Assembly: GCF_008974285.1 (NCBI RefSeq) | Contig: NZ_BKZV01000001.1 | Span: forward strand, 171,319-235,318 | From: Thermogemmatispora aurantia | Lineage (GTDB): Bacteria; Chloroflexota; Ktedonobacteria; Ktedonobacterales; Ktedonobacteraceae | Length of the DNA: 64,000 bases | Reading direction: 5' to 3' | The notes under the pieces: generated by a model | Databases searched by the model: none | What the model saw: only the letters and a program-made list of their open reading frames with translations | What the model was told of the DNA's origin: nothing | Part shown: positions 9,429 through 18,440 of the stretch, in pieces | Position numbering within the stretch: position 1 is the first letter of the stretch | Layout of the letters: the number at the start of each line of letters is the position of its first letter | Translations under genes and position numbers: made by a program

Positions 9429-11204
9429 GTGCCTGCCCTGGACGAACAGAGCCTGATGCCCGGCACTGAGGGCATAAACTTTTATGAAGCCGATCCCATC
9501 CTGGAGCAGTTGCTCCAGCGTCATCTTTCTCCCGACGACTACGAGCGCGCGCGCCCATTGCTTCTGCACATGGGGGCAGTTGCCTCCGAGCGCATGGATG
9601 AGTTGGCCGCCCTTGCCGACCGACACGGGCCGGTACTGCGCCAATACGATCGGCGTGGTCAGCGCATCGACGAAGTAATCTTTCATCCGGCCTATCACGA
9701 ACTTGAACGTATCGCCTATCAGGACTTTGCCATCGCCGCCTGCACCCACCGTGAGGGTGCCCTAGGCTGGCCCGGACGCGTCCCTCAGCCTGTTAAGTTT
9801 GCCCTGGCCTATCTCGGCATGCAAGCCGAAGCAGGCGTCTTCTGTCCTGTCTCCATGACCGATGCCCTGGCTCGCGTTTTGGAGCGCTACGGCGATGAAG
9901 CACTCAAGCAGCATTTTCTTCCTCATCTGACCGCCCTCAGCCTGGATCAGCTCCAGCAGGGGGCTATGTTCTTAACCGAGAAGCAAGGTGGCTCAGACGT
10001 CGGTCAAACAGCCACCATAGCCCGTCGACACGAGGGCAGCGAGAACAAGACTGAGTCCTGGCCCCAGTGGCAGCTCTGGGGAGAGAAATGGTTTTGCTCC
10101 AACGTCTCTGCCGACCTGATTCTCACCCTGGCACGTCCCAGCGGCGCTCCAGCCGGAACACGGGGTCTAGGCCTTTTCCTGGTACCCCGTCGTCTGCCAG
10201 ACGGAAGACGCAACGCCTACACCATTAACCGCTTAAAGGAGAAACTGGGTACTCGCTCGCTGGCCACAGGTGAAGTAACCCTGGAGGGCGCCCTGGCCTA
10301 CCAGGTGGGAGCCTTGGAACGGGGCTTCGTCCAGATGACCGAGATGATCAACCTGACCCGCATCTGGGCAGCCATCGGTTCCCTGGCCGCCATGCGGCGC
10401 AGCCTGCTAGAGGCCACAGTGCACACCCACGGACGCATCGTCTTCGGGCGTCGTCTCTGTGACCATCCCCTCATGAGGCGCCAACTAGTTGATCTCCTCC
10501 TCGAAGTCGAAGGCTGCGCAGCACTGGCCTTCGAGACAACAGCGGTTCTGGAGCGGGTTGACCGCTACGGGCGCGAGGAAGATCGCCGCCTGCTGCGCAT
10601 CTTGACACCTCTGTGCAAATACTACATCCCCAAGCGAGGCGAGTACGTTACCTTGGAAGCGCTGGAGATGCGGGGAGGCAATGGCTACGTAGAAGATTGG
10701 GTGAATCCGCGCCTCCTACGGGACGCCATCGTCAACGCCATCTGGGAAGGAGCCAGCAACGTGATCGTTCTCGACGTCGCGCGGGCCATGAGCCGTGAGG
10801 GCAGCCACCTGCAGCTCTTCGCCTGGCTACAGGAGCGACTGCGTGCTCTCCAACGCCCTGAGCTGACGGAGAGTGTTCACGATCTCCAGCTCAGCCTGAA
10901 GCAAGTCGCAGCTCGCTTCGAGGCCCTGACGACGCTTGACCCCGAAAGCGCCCAGCTGCCCCTACGTGGCCTGGTCGAGCGTCTAGCACAAGTCACCATC
11001 GCCATACTCTTGCTAGAGCAGGCAGCCACCAGCCTCAGTACCTCGCAGGCCGTTGGCGAACGGCAGCTGCTCCTGGCCCAACTCTTTATGAGGCGACATC
11101 TGCAGCCTCACCCCGATGGCTGGCAGGCAGACGACGATCGCCGACCTTTGGACCAGTTCGAGACGCTGATCCAGGGAGCGGTTCGTTTCAGACAGGGGAT
11201 CTAA
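9429..11204 (+). CDS. AidB-type acyl-CoA dehydrogenase family protein
   Basis: A 591-residue flavoprotein of the acyl-CoA dehydrogenase superfamily, closest in motifs to the adaptive-response protein AidB. Visible signatures are MFLTEKQGGSDVGQT (FAD/substrate loop), RLKEKLGTRSLATGEV, EMRGGNGYVEDWVNPRLLRD, and IWEGASNV with Glu440 at the AidB active-site position. The start is set at GTG 9429 because AAAGGAGG lies 6-7 nt upstream; the frame continues back to 9360 without a ribosome site. AidB binds FAD and DNA and is linked to alkylation resistance in E. coli; many homologues may be ordinary dehydrogenases. The gene stands alone, divergent from the GT-C operon. Substrate unknown. Confidence 0.85.
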   Translation: MPALDEQSLMPGTEGINFYEADPILEQLLQRHLSPDDYERARPLLLHMGAVASERMDELAALADRHGPVLRQYDRRGQRIDEVIFHPAYHELERIAYQDFAIAACTHREGALGWPGRVPQPVKFALAYLGMQAEAGVFCPVSMTDALARVLERYGDEALKQHFLPHLTALSLDQLQQGAMFLTEKQGGSDVGQTATIARRHEGSENKTESWPQWQLWGEKWFCSNVSADLILTLARPSGAPAGTRGLGLFLVPRRLPDGRRNAYTINRLKEKLGTRSLATGEVTLEGALAYQVGALERGFVQMTEMINLTRIWAAIGSLAAMRRSLLEATVHTHGRIVFGRRLCDHPLMRRQLVDLLLEVEGCAALAFETTAVLERVDRYGREEDRRLLRILTPLCKYYIPKRGEYVTLEALEMRGGNGYVEDWVNPRLLRDAIVNAIWEGASNVIVLDVARAMSREGSHLQLFAWLQERLRALQRPELTESVHDLQLSLKQVAARFEALTTLDPESAQLPLRGLVERLAQVTIAILLLEQAATSLSTSQAVGERQLLLAQLFMRRHLQPHPDGWQADDDRRPLDQFETLIQGAVRFRQGI

Positions 11205-11225
11205 AAAAAGAGGAAAAAGCCTTCA

Positions 11226-11279
11226 GCGATGCCGGCCCGGCGTGTCGATGCGAGGCTGGGGCAAATGGGCCGGCATCGC
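11226..11279 (-). terminator. 13-bp inverted repeat, possible terminator for the minus strand
   Basis: GCGATGCCGGCCC (11226-11238) pairs perfectly with GGGCCGGCATCGC (11267-11279) around a 28-nt loop. Read on the minus strand it is followed by a T-rich run (11221-11205), which would suit termination of the small gene at 11506-11712. On the plus strand no T-tract follows. The long loop lowers confidence. Confidence 0.45.
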
Positions 11280-11505
11280 GACGGCGGACAGGTGAACATA
11301 GACTATCTCCATAGTTGGAGAAGAATGAAGAACAGAGAAAGGAGAGGGCGAGGCTCACGCAACAACGAGACAAGCAAGGCCCAGAGACAAAAACCTCCGT
11401 CTTTCCTCGCCCGCCGAAGCAGGCCCGGCAGCTTCAGCCAGGTAGCGGGGAAAAGGCGAGGCGTGGCCTCTGGAGACCTGAGAGAGGGCAATCGCAGGTG
11501 CTCAC

Positions 11506-11712
11506 TTAGGCCAGAACGCCGTCGCGTTCCCCTACCAGACGCTGGATCTCACGCAAGCGCCACTCAGCCCGTTCCACATTCTCCAGAGCCTGGGCCAGAA
11601 TGCGTTCCTCCAGGGAAGAGAAGGACTGCTCGATTTCTGGATCGATCGAGCCGCCAAGCAGTTCCAGAGCACGATGGAGCCTGGGATCTTCAGTTGCAGC
11701 TACCATTGACAT
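11506..11712 (-). CDS. Small helical hypothetical protein (68 aa)
   Basis: Sixty-eight residues, predicted almost wholly alpha-helical, acidic-basic amphipathic, with no Cys, signal or membrane segment. The composition (Glu/Arg/Leu/Ala, few prolines) looks like a real protein, unlike the overlapping proline/serine-rich frames. ATG at 11712 with GAGGTGA about 8 nt upstream. Not recognised. It sits alone between the AidB-like gene and the cupredoxin; the hairpin at 11226-11279 could end its transcript. Confidence 0.55.
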   Translation of the reverse strand: MSMVAATEDPRLHRALELLGGSIDPEIEQSFSSLEERILAQALENVERAEWRLREIQRLVGERDGVLA

Positions 11713-12121
11713 GGCGTGTCACCTCTCGATCAAGAACTGAGTCTGACAGCAAGCAAGTCCATCACCAGCCATGAAATAAAGACCGGCGCGGCGCACTCCA
11801 GTCTCAAGTTATCCCAGCAGGCTAGCGAGGATGACAGAAGAGCGGGACCATCGGGGGCTACCCTGATGGAGATTCTCGCTCCTCAACAGAATACGCCTGA
11901 ACAACGAAACAGGTTGCAGCCCCCGCACCACCACCGACTTCATTCATAGTCTCCATTTCTATGATACGTCTGGCGCCAAAAACGGTATAAAGGGGCTACC
12001 AACATTCCTATCTGCAAAAATCCTAAACTGCCAGCTCTTTTCGAGAGGAGGGCTTGGGAGGCAGCCTCATCTTCTCGTGTCTCCTGCCACCCGCGACCTC
12101 CTCCCTTAACGTAAGGCCCAT
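11713..12121. other. 409-bp intergenic stretch
   Basis: No gene, strong hairpin or clear promoter was recognised. The open frames crossing it have low-complexity composition. Confidence 0.5.
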
Positions 12122-12571
12122 CTACTTGACGATCACCGTCAAGTTCATCCCTTGGTGGATCGTACAGTAGAGCTTAAATGTGCCAGCGGTAGTGAAAGGG
12201 CCAATCTGCTTGCTATCGTTGCCACTGAACTGCACATCGACCTTTGGAGCTCCCGGCTCAATCGCAGGCTTGGCGGTTCCATTGACCCAAGAGCCGTTTT
12301 GAATAATGTGCGGCACAGCGACAGTATCGACCAGCGTAATCGATTGACCTTTTTGGATGGTGATAGAGGACACCTCGAAGTTCGTGGCGTCCATCTTCAC
12401 TGTGTTCCCGCCGCTGGCGCTGCTCGCCGAAGAAGAACTACCGCTGCTGCTGCTTGCATTGGCCGCAGTCGAGCTGGTTGTCCCAGGCCGTGTACAGGCC
12501 ACCAACAGCAGGCTCACCAGCGCCAGCGCTGTCAACACCAGCCACAGCAAGCGTAGAGGTTTCTGCTCCAT
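12122..12571 (-). CDS. Cupredoxin-domain lipoprotein
   Basis: A 149-residue secreted blue-copper-type protein. A lipoprotein signal peptide (hydrophobic 8-24, lipobox LLVAC with Cys26) is followed by a Ser/Ala/Gly-rich linker (27-56). The cupredoxin fold occupies about 57-149. Type-1 copper ligands are visible: His88, then Cys136, His139 and Met142 in CTIHQGM. The start at MEQKPL is chosen because the longer frame adds residues before a good signal peptide. Expected to shuttle electrons or bind copper outside the membrane. The partner is not encoded next to it. A second cupredoxin lipoprotein lies at 34550-35074. Confidence 0.88.
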   Translation of the reverse strand: MEQKPLRLLWLVLTALALVSLLLVACTRPGTTSSTAANASSSSGSSSSASSASGGNTVKMDATNFEVSSITIQKGQSITLVDTVAVPHIIQNGSWVNGTAKPAIEPGAPKVDVQFSGNDSKQIGPFTTAGTFKLYCTIHQGMNLTVIVK

Positions 12572-12710
12572 AGCAACCTTGTAGCCTCTCAATCCTAGCC
12601 GATGCCGAAAGCAGAACAATCTGCACGCACGACAGAGCGCTGTAGCCCCTGGCTCGCAGAGCTACAACTAACGCTCTCTCTGTCTCTCGGCTCTTCCTGC
12701 TTTCGAGGAT

Positions 12711-12738
12711 ATAATACGGCGACCCGCAGCCTCTGCAA
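12711..12738 (-). promoter_or_regulatory. Possible promoter for the cupredoxin gene
   Basis: Minus strand TTGCAG (12738-12733), 16-bp spacer, TATTAT (12716-12711). It would give a leader of roughly 130 nt before the ATG at 12571. Confidence 0.4.
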
Positions 12739-12745
12739 ATCCGGC

Positions 12746-12772
12746 AAATACCCGATATTGCGTCGGGTATTT
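12746..12772. repeat. Perfect 10-bp hairpin AAATACCCGA/TCGGGTATTT
   Basis: Arms at 12746-12755 and 12763-12772 with a 7-nt loop. The A-rich start and T-rich end make it terminator-like in either direction, but no gene ends just beside it. It lies just upstream of the putative cupredoxin promoter and could be an operator. Confidence 0.6.
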
Positions 12773-13077
12773 ACCTGATCTATTAGCTCAACTGCAAATG
12801 CTGGCATCCCACTCGCAATGCTCGCGTCTCCCTCGTTCTCCATCCCAGCTGCCGCAGCTCGTGATGGAGAGCAGGCAAGCTCTCAACTTTCCACCTGACA
12901 GGCATAGGCTCCGTCAGCAGCACAGACAGATGCTACAGGAGCAGTCGGCCTAACCGGCTTCACCATCCACCATCTTTCTTCAGCTTTTCAGGCTTCTTGA
13001 GTAGCAGGACTGCTACAAGCAGCCTGACATTGATTTTGCAAATTTTCAACAAGCTACCTTTCTTGCCCGGGTCCTCC

Positions 13078-13106
13078 TTGACTTCCGTGAGACAGGATGG
13101 TATACT
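13078..13106 (+). promoter_or_regulatory. Strong sigma-70-type promoter of an orphan transcription unit
   Basis: TTGACT (13078-13083), 17-bp spacer, TATACT (13101-13106). No annotated-size gene lies downstream on this strand before the terminator at 13384-13430. Confidence 0.75.
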
Positions 13107-13191
13107 TTAAGTGTTCCTGGCAGGGAACATTTCCAGGGAACGACCCTGGCACAAGGCGCAGGCTTTGCTTGGAATCCCGAAAGGAGGTTGT

Positions 13192-13245
13192 ATGCAGATG
13201 AAGAAACCGATACGCCTCTTAGGGATGGTGTTCCAAATTGACTAG
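13192..13245 (+). CDS. Putative 17-aa micropeptide
   Basis: ATG-initiated frame MQMKKPIRLLGMVFQID ending in TAG. AAGGAGG (13181-13187) lies 4 nt before the first ATG and 10 nt before the second (13198), so either could be used. The peptide is basic then hydrophobic. Its placement early in the orphan transcript recalls leader peptides, but no gene follows on this strand. Coding status rests only on the ribosome site and the transcript context. Confidence 0.4.
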   Translation: MQMKKPIRLLGMVFQID

Positions 13246-13383
13246 GAGCGCCCGTAAAAGCGGGCACTCCAAGCCTCTGAGCGCTGCGCCATCGATCTGA
13301 CAACCGCTGCAACTGAGAGGTTTATGGGCGGTCGCGACGACGGGGTGACCGTCGGGTCCTGGCAGGCGTAAACAGAGGGTATG

Positions 13384-13430
13384 CGGGGCATACGTAAGGC
13401 CTATTTATGCCCCGTCCTTTTGTTTTTTTG
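13384..13430 (+). terminator. Intrinsic terminator of the orphan unit
   Basis: CGGGGCATA (13384-13392) pairs with TATGCCCCG (13406-13414) over a 13-nt loop, followed by a long T-rich run (TCCTTTTGTTTTTTTG...). It ends 16 bp before the lepA stop codon on the other strand. Confidence 0.85.
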
Positions 13431-13445
13431 TTTTTGGGAATCGCG

Positions 13446-15260
13446 CTATTCTCCGTCTTCCTTGAGGGAGAGCACCGCCATAAAGGCCTCCTGAGGAATC
13501 TCCACGCTGCCAACCATCTTCATACGCTTCTTACCCTCCTTCTGCTTCTCCAGCAGCTTCTTCTTGCGCGTGACATCGCCCCCGTAGCATTTGGCCAGGA
13601 CATCTTTGCGCAGAGCCTTGATGGTCTCACGTGCTATGACGCGCGAACCAATAGCTGCCTGGATGGGCACTTCGAAGAGTTGACGAGGGATCAGTTTGTG
13701 TAGTTTTTCAACCAGCGCACGCCCGCGGCGATAAGCTTCACTGCGATGAACAATGATGGAGAGCGCGTCGACCGGCTGCCCGTTGACCAGAATATCCAGC
13801 TTCACCAGATCGGCCTCGCGGTAACCGGCAAAGCTGTAGTCCAGAGAGGCATAGCCCTGTGTGCGTGATTTGAGCTGATCGTGGAAGTCCACAATCAACT
13901 CGGCTAGCGGCATACTGTATGTCAGTAACACGCGATCGGCCTCAATATATTTCATCTCCTTGAAGACGCCGCGCCGCGCCGTCACCAGCTCCATAATCGG
14001 GCCAATATAGCGGGCTGGGGAGAAGATTGAGAGTTCCACCCACGGTTCTTCAATCTTTTCGATCTCGCCCGGTGGGGGGAAGGCCGAAGGGTTATCGACT
14101 TTGACCACTTCCCCGTTGCGCTTCGTGACGTAATATTCTACGTTAGGTGCTGTGGCCAGAATGCGCAGGCCATACTCACGCTCCAGCCGCTCCTGAATGA
14201 TCTCCATATGGAGCAGACCCAGGAACCCACAACGGAACCCAAAACCGAGGGCTGCGGAGGTCTCCGGCTCGAAGGAGAGCGAAGCGTCATTGAGCTGCAG
14301 TCGCTCCAGGGCTTCGCGCAGCAGTGGATAGTCATCGCTATCGACCGGATAGAAGCCAGCGAAAACCATCGGCTTGGCCGGTTTATAACCTGGCAGTGGC
14401 TCGATCTGACCGAGGACCTCGGGAACAGTAGCCGTATCGCCAACCCGACAATCTTTGACGTTTTTGAAGCCCGTTGCTAGATAGCCTACCTCTCCAGCGC
14501 TGAGGATCTGTGTCGAGACCATGCGTGGCTGGAAGTAGCCAGCTTCGATGACTTCGGTGACACTACCAGTAGCCATCATGGCAATGCGATCACCGACGCG
14601 CACACTTCCGTCCACGATGCGAACGTAGGCGATCACTCCTTTGTAGCTGTCATAGTGCGAATCGAAGACCAGCGCACGTAAGGGACGCCCAAGGTTGCCA
14701 TGTGGCGGTGGAATGCGCTCGACAATGGCCTCCAGAATCTCGCTGACGCCGATTCCTTCCTTGGCTGAAGCCAGGAGACACTCACTAGCGGGCAGGCCAA
14801 TGACGTCTTCAACTTCTTGGCGCACCCGCTCAGGGTCGGCACTCGGCAGGTCGATCTTGTTGATCACCGGAATAATGGTGAGGTCCGCCTCCAGGGCCAG
14901 ATAGAGATTAGCCAGGGTCTGGGCTTCGATCCCCTGTGTGGCATCGATGACCAGTAAGGCCCCCTCACAGGCAGCGAGGCTGCGCGAGACCTCGTACGTG
15001 AAGTCGACGTGTCCTGGCGTATCGATTAGATTCAGTTCATACTGTTCGCCGTTGCGCGCCGTATAGAGCATGCGCACAGCCTGAGCCTTGATGGTAATGC
15101 CCCGCTCCCGCTCTAGCTCCATCTGGTCCAGCACTTGCTCGGTCATCTCGCGGCTGGAAATGGTGCCTGTGTATTCCAGAAGGCGGTCGGCCAGGGTCGA
15201 TTTGCCATGATCGATGTGCGCGATGATGCAGAAGTTGCGAATATGGGCTTGATCCGTCAT
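13446..15260 (-). CDS. lepA: Elongation factor 4 (LepA), ribosomal back-translocase GTPase
   Basis: A 604-residue translational GTPase. The G1 motif AHIDHGKST is at residues 14-22, DTPGHVDF (G3) near 78, NKIDLP (G4) near 132, followed by EF-G-like domains II, III and V. The LepA-specific C-terminal domain ends in [16 protein letters not shown] and [12 protein letters not shown] start at ATG 15260, which overlaps the mnmA stop as ATGA. The 7-residue longer frame (MRRHHRS) has no support. Overlap implies translational coupling to mnmA. LepA acts on the ribosome during initiation/elongation stress. Length is normal for the family. Confidence 0.97.
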   Translation of the reverse strand: MTDQAHIRNFCIIAHIDHGKSTLADRLLEYTGTISSREMTEQVLDQMELERERGITIKAQAVRMLYTARNGEQYELNLIDTPGHVDFTYEVSRSLAACEGALLVIDATQGIEAQTLANLYLALEADLTIIPVINKIDLPSADPERVRQEVEDVIGLPASECLLASAKEGIGVSEILEAIVERIPPPHGNLGRPLRALVFDSHYDSYKGVIAYVRIVDGSVRVGDRIAMMATGSVTEVIEAGYFQPRMVSTQILSAGEVGYLATGFKNVKDCRVGDTATVPEVLGQIEPLPGYKPAKPMVFAGFYPVDSDDYPLLREALERLQLNDASLSFEPETSAALGFGFRCGFLGLLHMEIIQERLEREYGLRILATAPNVEYYVTKRNGEVVKVDNPSAFPPPGEIEKIEEPWVELSIFSPARYIGPIMELVTARRGVFKEMKYIEADRVLLTYSMPLAELIVDFHDQLKSRTQGYASLDYSFAGYREADLVKLDILVNGQPVDALSIIVHRSEAYRRGRALVEKLHKLIPRQLFEVPIQAAIGSRVIARETIKALRKDVLAKCYGGDVTRKKKLLEKQKEGKKRMKMVGSVEIPQEAFMAVLSLKEDGE

Positions 15261-16405
15261 GCTTCGATGATGCCTCCGCACAACACTTCATCGCCATCAG
15301 CGCCGCCGTAGAAGACTGCGCCCTGCCCTGGCGTAACAGCTCGCACCGGCTGCTCCAGCGTGACAAGAGCACGGCGACCCTCTAGCGGCGTCACCCACGC
15401 TCGCTGCTCGCTGGCTTTGTAACGGATGCGGACCGCCGCTTCAAATGGCTCTGTCGGAACATCGCCGCTGATATAGTGCATGGAGTGGACGGTAAAGCTG
15501 GTACGCTCCAGGGCATCTGCCGGGCCAACAATCAGGGCGTTCCGCTCCGTGTCAATCTTGAGCACATGGAGTGGATGGGACGAGGTCAATCCGAGGCCGC
15601 GCCGCTGCCCAATGGTGTAGAAAGCCAGACCTCGATGCTGTCCGAGTAGGTTGCCTTCGCGATCATAGATCGGACCAGGACGCGGGACCGGCAGGACGGC
15701 GCTGCGCTGACCGACAGCAACCCCAGCGGCGACCTCGCTGGCCGCATAACGCTGGATGAAACCGCGATAGTCGTCGCGGGCCACAAAACAGATTTCCTGG
15801 CTCTCGGGCTTGCTGGCCACAGGCAGACCGCGCTCCGCCGCCATCGCCCGCACCTGCTCCTTAGTATAGGCTCCCAATGGGAACCAGGCGCGGGCGAGCT
15901 GCTCCTGGTTCAGCACGTGCAGCACATAGGACTGATCCTTCTGCCGATCAACCGCTCTTAGCAAGCGATACTTCCCTGTCAGGGGATCACACTCAACGCG
16001 CGCATAATGGCCAGTGGCCAGATAGTCCGCCTCTAGCGCCAGCGCTCGCTTCAAGAGCACTGTGAAACGAATAAAGCGGTTACAGACCAGACAGGGATTG
16101 GGAGTGCGACCAGCCACATACTCCCGATAAAAGTAATCAACGACCTGATCCTTAAATTCTTGCTCGACATTCATCAGATAGAAGGGAATGTCAAGCAGGC
16201 GAGCTACGCGCCGCGCATCGTCAACCGCCTCCAGTGAGCAACACTTGTTCTGCACCACGCGCTCAACGCCGTCATCCTCCTCGCTGCCTGGCTCAGCCCA
16301 GAGGCGCAGCATGATGCCGATTACCTCATGCCCCTGTTCCTTGAGAAGGGCAGCCGCTACCGAGCTATCCACGCCGCCACTCATGGCAACAACAATTCTT
16401 GCCAT
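15257..16405 (-). CDS. mnmA: tRNA-specific 2-thiouridylase MnmA
   Basis: A 382-residue ATP pyrophosphatase that thiolates U34 of Lys, Glu and Gln tRNAs. The PP-loop SGGVDSS is at 9-15. The catalytic pair is Cys105 in [12 protein letters not shown] and Cys206 in ESQEICF. The TGHYAR motif lies near 131 and the C-terminal beta-barrel carries the [16 protein letters not shown] strand. Start ATG at 16405, preceded by GGAAGGA. First gene of an operon with lepA (ATGA overlap). Transcription probably starts near 16650 and passes a leader terminator at 16514-16543. Confidence 0.97.
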   Translation of the reverse strand: MARIVVAMSGGVDSSVAAALLKEQGHEVIGIMLRLWAEPGSEEDDGVERVVQNKCCSLEAVDDARRVARLLDIPFYLMNVEQEFKDQVVDYFYREYVAGRTPNPCLVCNRFIRFTVLLKRALALEADYLATGHYARVECDPLTGKYRLLRAVDRQKDQSYVLHVLNQEQLARAWFPLGAYTKEQVRAMAAERGLPVASKPESQEICFVARDDYRGFIQRYAASEVAAGVAVGQRSAVLPVPRPGPIYDREGNLLGQHRGLAFYTIGQRRGLGLTSSHPLHVLKIDTERNALIVGPADALERTSFTVHSMHYISGDVPTEPFEAAVRIRYKASEQRAWVTPLEGRRALVTLEQPVRAVTPGQGAVFYGGADGDEVLCGGIIEA

Positions 16406-16513
16406 ACTGCTGCTTCCTTCCCGCTACTTTCACTCGTCTATTGTCTTTCTCTCAGTATCCTCACCAGGATCAACTGGGACAGGCTGTCCTTGAGGGCGAA
16501 CGGCCCAAGTGAG

Positions 16514-16543
16514 CGAAAAAAGACTAGCCCACCGCCTGGCTAG
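16514..16543 (-). terminator. Leader terminator upstream of mnmA-lepA
   Basis: On the minus strand CTAGCC (16543-16538 side) pairs with GGCTAG (16529-16524 side) around an 8-nt loop and is followed by TCTTTTTTC. It lies between the promoter at 16657-16685 and the mnmA start, so it would attenuate the operon or end a short leader RNA of about 130 nt. Confidence 0.6.
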
Positions 16544-16656
16544 CCTCTTTCTCTCTGTCTTTCCTTCCTTCTTTCTTTCAGTCCCCGCGCCCGAATCGGC
16601 CCCTCTGCAAGCGTGGTTGACGCACTTTGAGTGCTCTATGAATTGTACTTTCGCTC

Positions 16657-16685
16657 AGTGTAGCACAGGTTGTCGTCCTTGTCAA
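16657..16685 (-). promoter_or_regulatory. Promoter of mnmA-lepA
   Basis: Minus strand TTGACA (16685-16680, full consensus), 17-bp spacer, TACACT (16662-16657). Predicted start near 16650, giving a leader of about 245 nt that contains a terminator hairpin. Confidence 0.75.
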
Positions 16686-16742
16686 ACCGATGGAGCCTTT
16701 CCCTGCCGTGCCTCGGTCAGTCCCGTCTGATTGAGCTACCTC

Positions 16743-16771
16743 TCGACGAGAAGGCTGTTATCGTGTATAAT
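16743..16771 (+). promoter_or_regulatory. Promoter upstream of the tail-anchored protein gene
   Basis: TCGACG (16743-16748), 17-bp spacer, TATAAT (16766-16771, full consensus). The leader to the ATG at 17031 would be about 250 nt. The divergent mnmA promoter lies 58 bp away. Confidence 0.55.
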
Positions 16772-17030
16772 AGGCGCAACGTCAACAGGCCTGACAGCTA
16801 TTGGCTGCCGGAGGCCGACACCCACACAAGCTCGACTCAGCGGCAGGAGAGCGGATCGAGTCACCCTCGTCGCGCTTAGTAAAGCTGAGCTGGTGAGCAA
16901 CGGAAGAGCAGCCGCCTTGGCTGAGGTGAAGATCTTGCGGCGCCGCGCCGACCGCAGCAGACCCTGTCAGCACGCGCAGAGAGACCCAGGGCTGCGGCAG
17001 CGGGCCCGTGTAAGCAGGAGTGAGTCAGCA

Positions 17031-17447
17031 ATGGCAAAGAAAGCAGGTGCACGCAGCGGGACACGGCAGAAGGCCCGTGCGCAGAAGCACATCGAGCTGG
17101 TTCGCCAGGTAGGGCAGGGGGAGCATACCAGAGTTTCTACCCTGGAAAATAGTCCAGCCTCGCAGAGCCAACAGCATACCTCTAGCACCGCTGCCCAGGC
17201 TCGTCCCGAGGAAACACGCGAGCGGGAACGCTCGGCGCTTCCTGCTGAAACTTCTCGTCCGACCAGCGCGGCCAGCAAGCTGGCTGCTCGCCGCCAGGCG
17301 GGCCGGGCTGCCCAGCGCAGCGCCGCTTTAGTTACCCCAGAGCACTACGCGTATGTCCGTCGAGACCTGATGATCATTATGATCCTGGCAGCTATCATGT
17401 TCGCAACACTGATCGTCCTTCATTTCGTGCCAGCTCTCGGCGGCTAG
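17031..17447 (+). CDS. Hypothetical tail-anchored membrane protein (138 aa)
   Basis: The N-terminal hundred or so residues are hydrophilic, Ala/Arg/Gln/Ser-rich and probably disordered. One hydrophobic segment near the C-terminus (LMIIMILAAIMFATLIVLHF) is preceded by YVRRD, so the protein is probably anchored by its tail with the bulk in the cytosol. ATG at 17031 with AGGAG about 10 nt upstream. The frame runs farther back but with tRNA/UTR-like composition. I considered SecE but its conserved WP-containing motif is absent. A terminator follows at 17588. Confidence 0.65.
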   Translation: MAKKAGARSGTRQKARAQKHIELVRQVGQGEHTRVSTLENSPASQSQQHTSSTAAQARPEETRERERSALPAETSRPTSAASKLAARRQAGRAAQRSAALVTPEHYAYVRRDLMIIMILAAIMFATLIVLHFVPALGG

Positions 17448-17587
17448 AACAGCAGCGCTGCCTCCCGTCCAGCGCGCCCCCCACTGCCCAGCAAACCGGG
17501 TAGCGAATGTGGCAGGGGAGCTGTTTCTTCTCTCCAGGACAAGGCTCGCACAGATCCAGCCAGCTTTCCAGGGCCAAAGAAAAGAAC

Positions 17588-17635
17588 AGAAGCACCGAGG
17601 CTATTCCTCTTTCCCTCAGTGCTTCTTCTTTTTCT
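17588..17635 (+). terminator. Intrinsic terminator after the tail-anchored protein gene
   Basis: AGAAGCAC (17588-17595) plus GAGG pairs with CCTC plus GTGCTTCT (17619-17626), one mismatch, followed by TCTTTTTCTTC. Confidence 0.7.
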
Positions 17636-17768
17636 TCTCCTTCAGTGTCGAGGATCTCTCATCCTGGATGGCTTGTCTAGAGGCCGCACAGCCGTCTAAA
17701 GCCAGACAACCGAACGAGGAGAGAGCCTTGCAAGGCTCGCGCTGCTCTGCCTCCTATCCTGCCCGGCG

Positions 17769-18050
17769 CTAGTGCATCAGGGGTCCAGTATTCAGCCCGG
17801 CAGAAATACCCTGGCGATGCTCAGCCGGGATCGTTACGCCCAGCACGCGCTGCATGGCCATGGTGTGCGAACAATGCCCCCAGTCCTGGAAGAAACGGCA
17901 GGTGCAGTTCCAGACTCCATGATCATAATTGGTAGTATGGACATCGTTCTCGCCACGGAACTTGGCCTCGAAGCGCGTAAACTGGATACGCTCAGGCTCT
18001 TCGGCATAACGCTTGGCTTTAGCGATTTTGCTGATCATGCTTGAATTCAC
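17769..18050 (-). CDS. Small SWIM zinc-finger protein (93 aa)
   Basis: Carries a complete SWIM motif CxC-xn-CxH: Cys49, Cys51, Cys60, His62 in WNCTCRFFQDWGHCSH. SWIM fingers bind zinc and mediate DNA or protein contacts; they occur in SWI2/SNF2, MuDR transposases and free-standing bacterial proteins. No other domain is present. The GTG at 18050 is supported by AAGGAGAG 8 nt upstream. Transcribed toward the terminator of the neighbouring gene. Partner unknown. Confidence 0.75.
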   Translation of the reverse strand: MNSSMISKIAKAKRYAEEPERIQFTRFEAKFRGENDVHTTNYDHGVWNCTCRFFQDWGHCSHTMAMQRVLGVTIPAEHRQGISAGLNTGPLMH

Positions 18051-18397
18051 GGTCGGTACTCTCCTTCAGGTGTAGCAAGCAAGCACCACTTCACATACAG
18101 ATCAACGACAACTGTCTCACGAGGCGTGGACAACAGCTCATGCCAATAGGTGTGGCCTATCCCATCCCATCAGCAATGTTCTCAATGTGCAAGGGGCTGA
18201 AGGCCCGAGAGCGTGTCTCACCCTCCTTTCACGCGAAGTCTCGCCCCCGGAGCAGAGGGACGAACAGCCACCAACACTGGCCCACTCACTCCTCTTCGCA
18301 ATCAGATACGGAGGCCACCTGCGCCTGGGAGACACCCCAGCAACGCCATCATGTGAAGAATCTGTGTAGAGCCTGGTGATGAGTGCATGTTGACCGT

Positions 18398-18440
18398 GAC
18401 AAAAGAAATAAAAAACACCAGGGCCGAACCTCCCCAGTGT
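18398..18440 (-). terminator. Intrinsic terminator of the second orphan unit
   Basis: Minus strand ACACTGGGG (18440-18432) pairs with CCCTGGTGT (18423-18415), including two G-U pairs, around an 8-nt loop, then TTTTTTATTTCTTTTG. Confidence 0.7.

Larger units (their letters stand above)
13113..13432 (+). ncRNA. Candidate structured small RNA of about 320 nt
   Basis: Bounded by a good promoter (13078-13106) and a strong intrinsic terminator (13384-13430), with no larger gene inside. Several short hairpins are visible: GTTCC/GGAAC near 13114-13129, CCAGGG/CCCTGG near 13132-13148, GCCCG/CGGGC near 13249-13264, and CGACGG/CCGTCG near 13338-13354. GTTTATG (13321) could pair with CGTAAAC (13367). 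It carries a 17-codon micro-ORF with an excellent ribosome site. It shows none of the conserved sequences of tmRNA, SRP RNA or RNase P RNA. Function unknown; it may be a small mRNA rather than a non-coding RNA. Confidence 0.5.

Noticed and set aside
11229..11774. 181-residue plus-strand frame
   Set aside because: Arg/Ser/Pro/Gln-rich with no ribosome site, overlapping a better protein on the other strand and an inverted repeat.
13113..13432. tmRNA or SRP RNA
   Set aside because: No tRNA-like ends with CCA, no ANDxxALAA-type tag frame, and no GGAAG/GCAG SRP apical motif.
17031..17447. SecE
   Set aside because: Small protein with a C-terminal membrane helix, but the SecE WP-containing amphipathic motif is missing and the helix lies at the very end.
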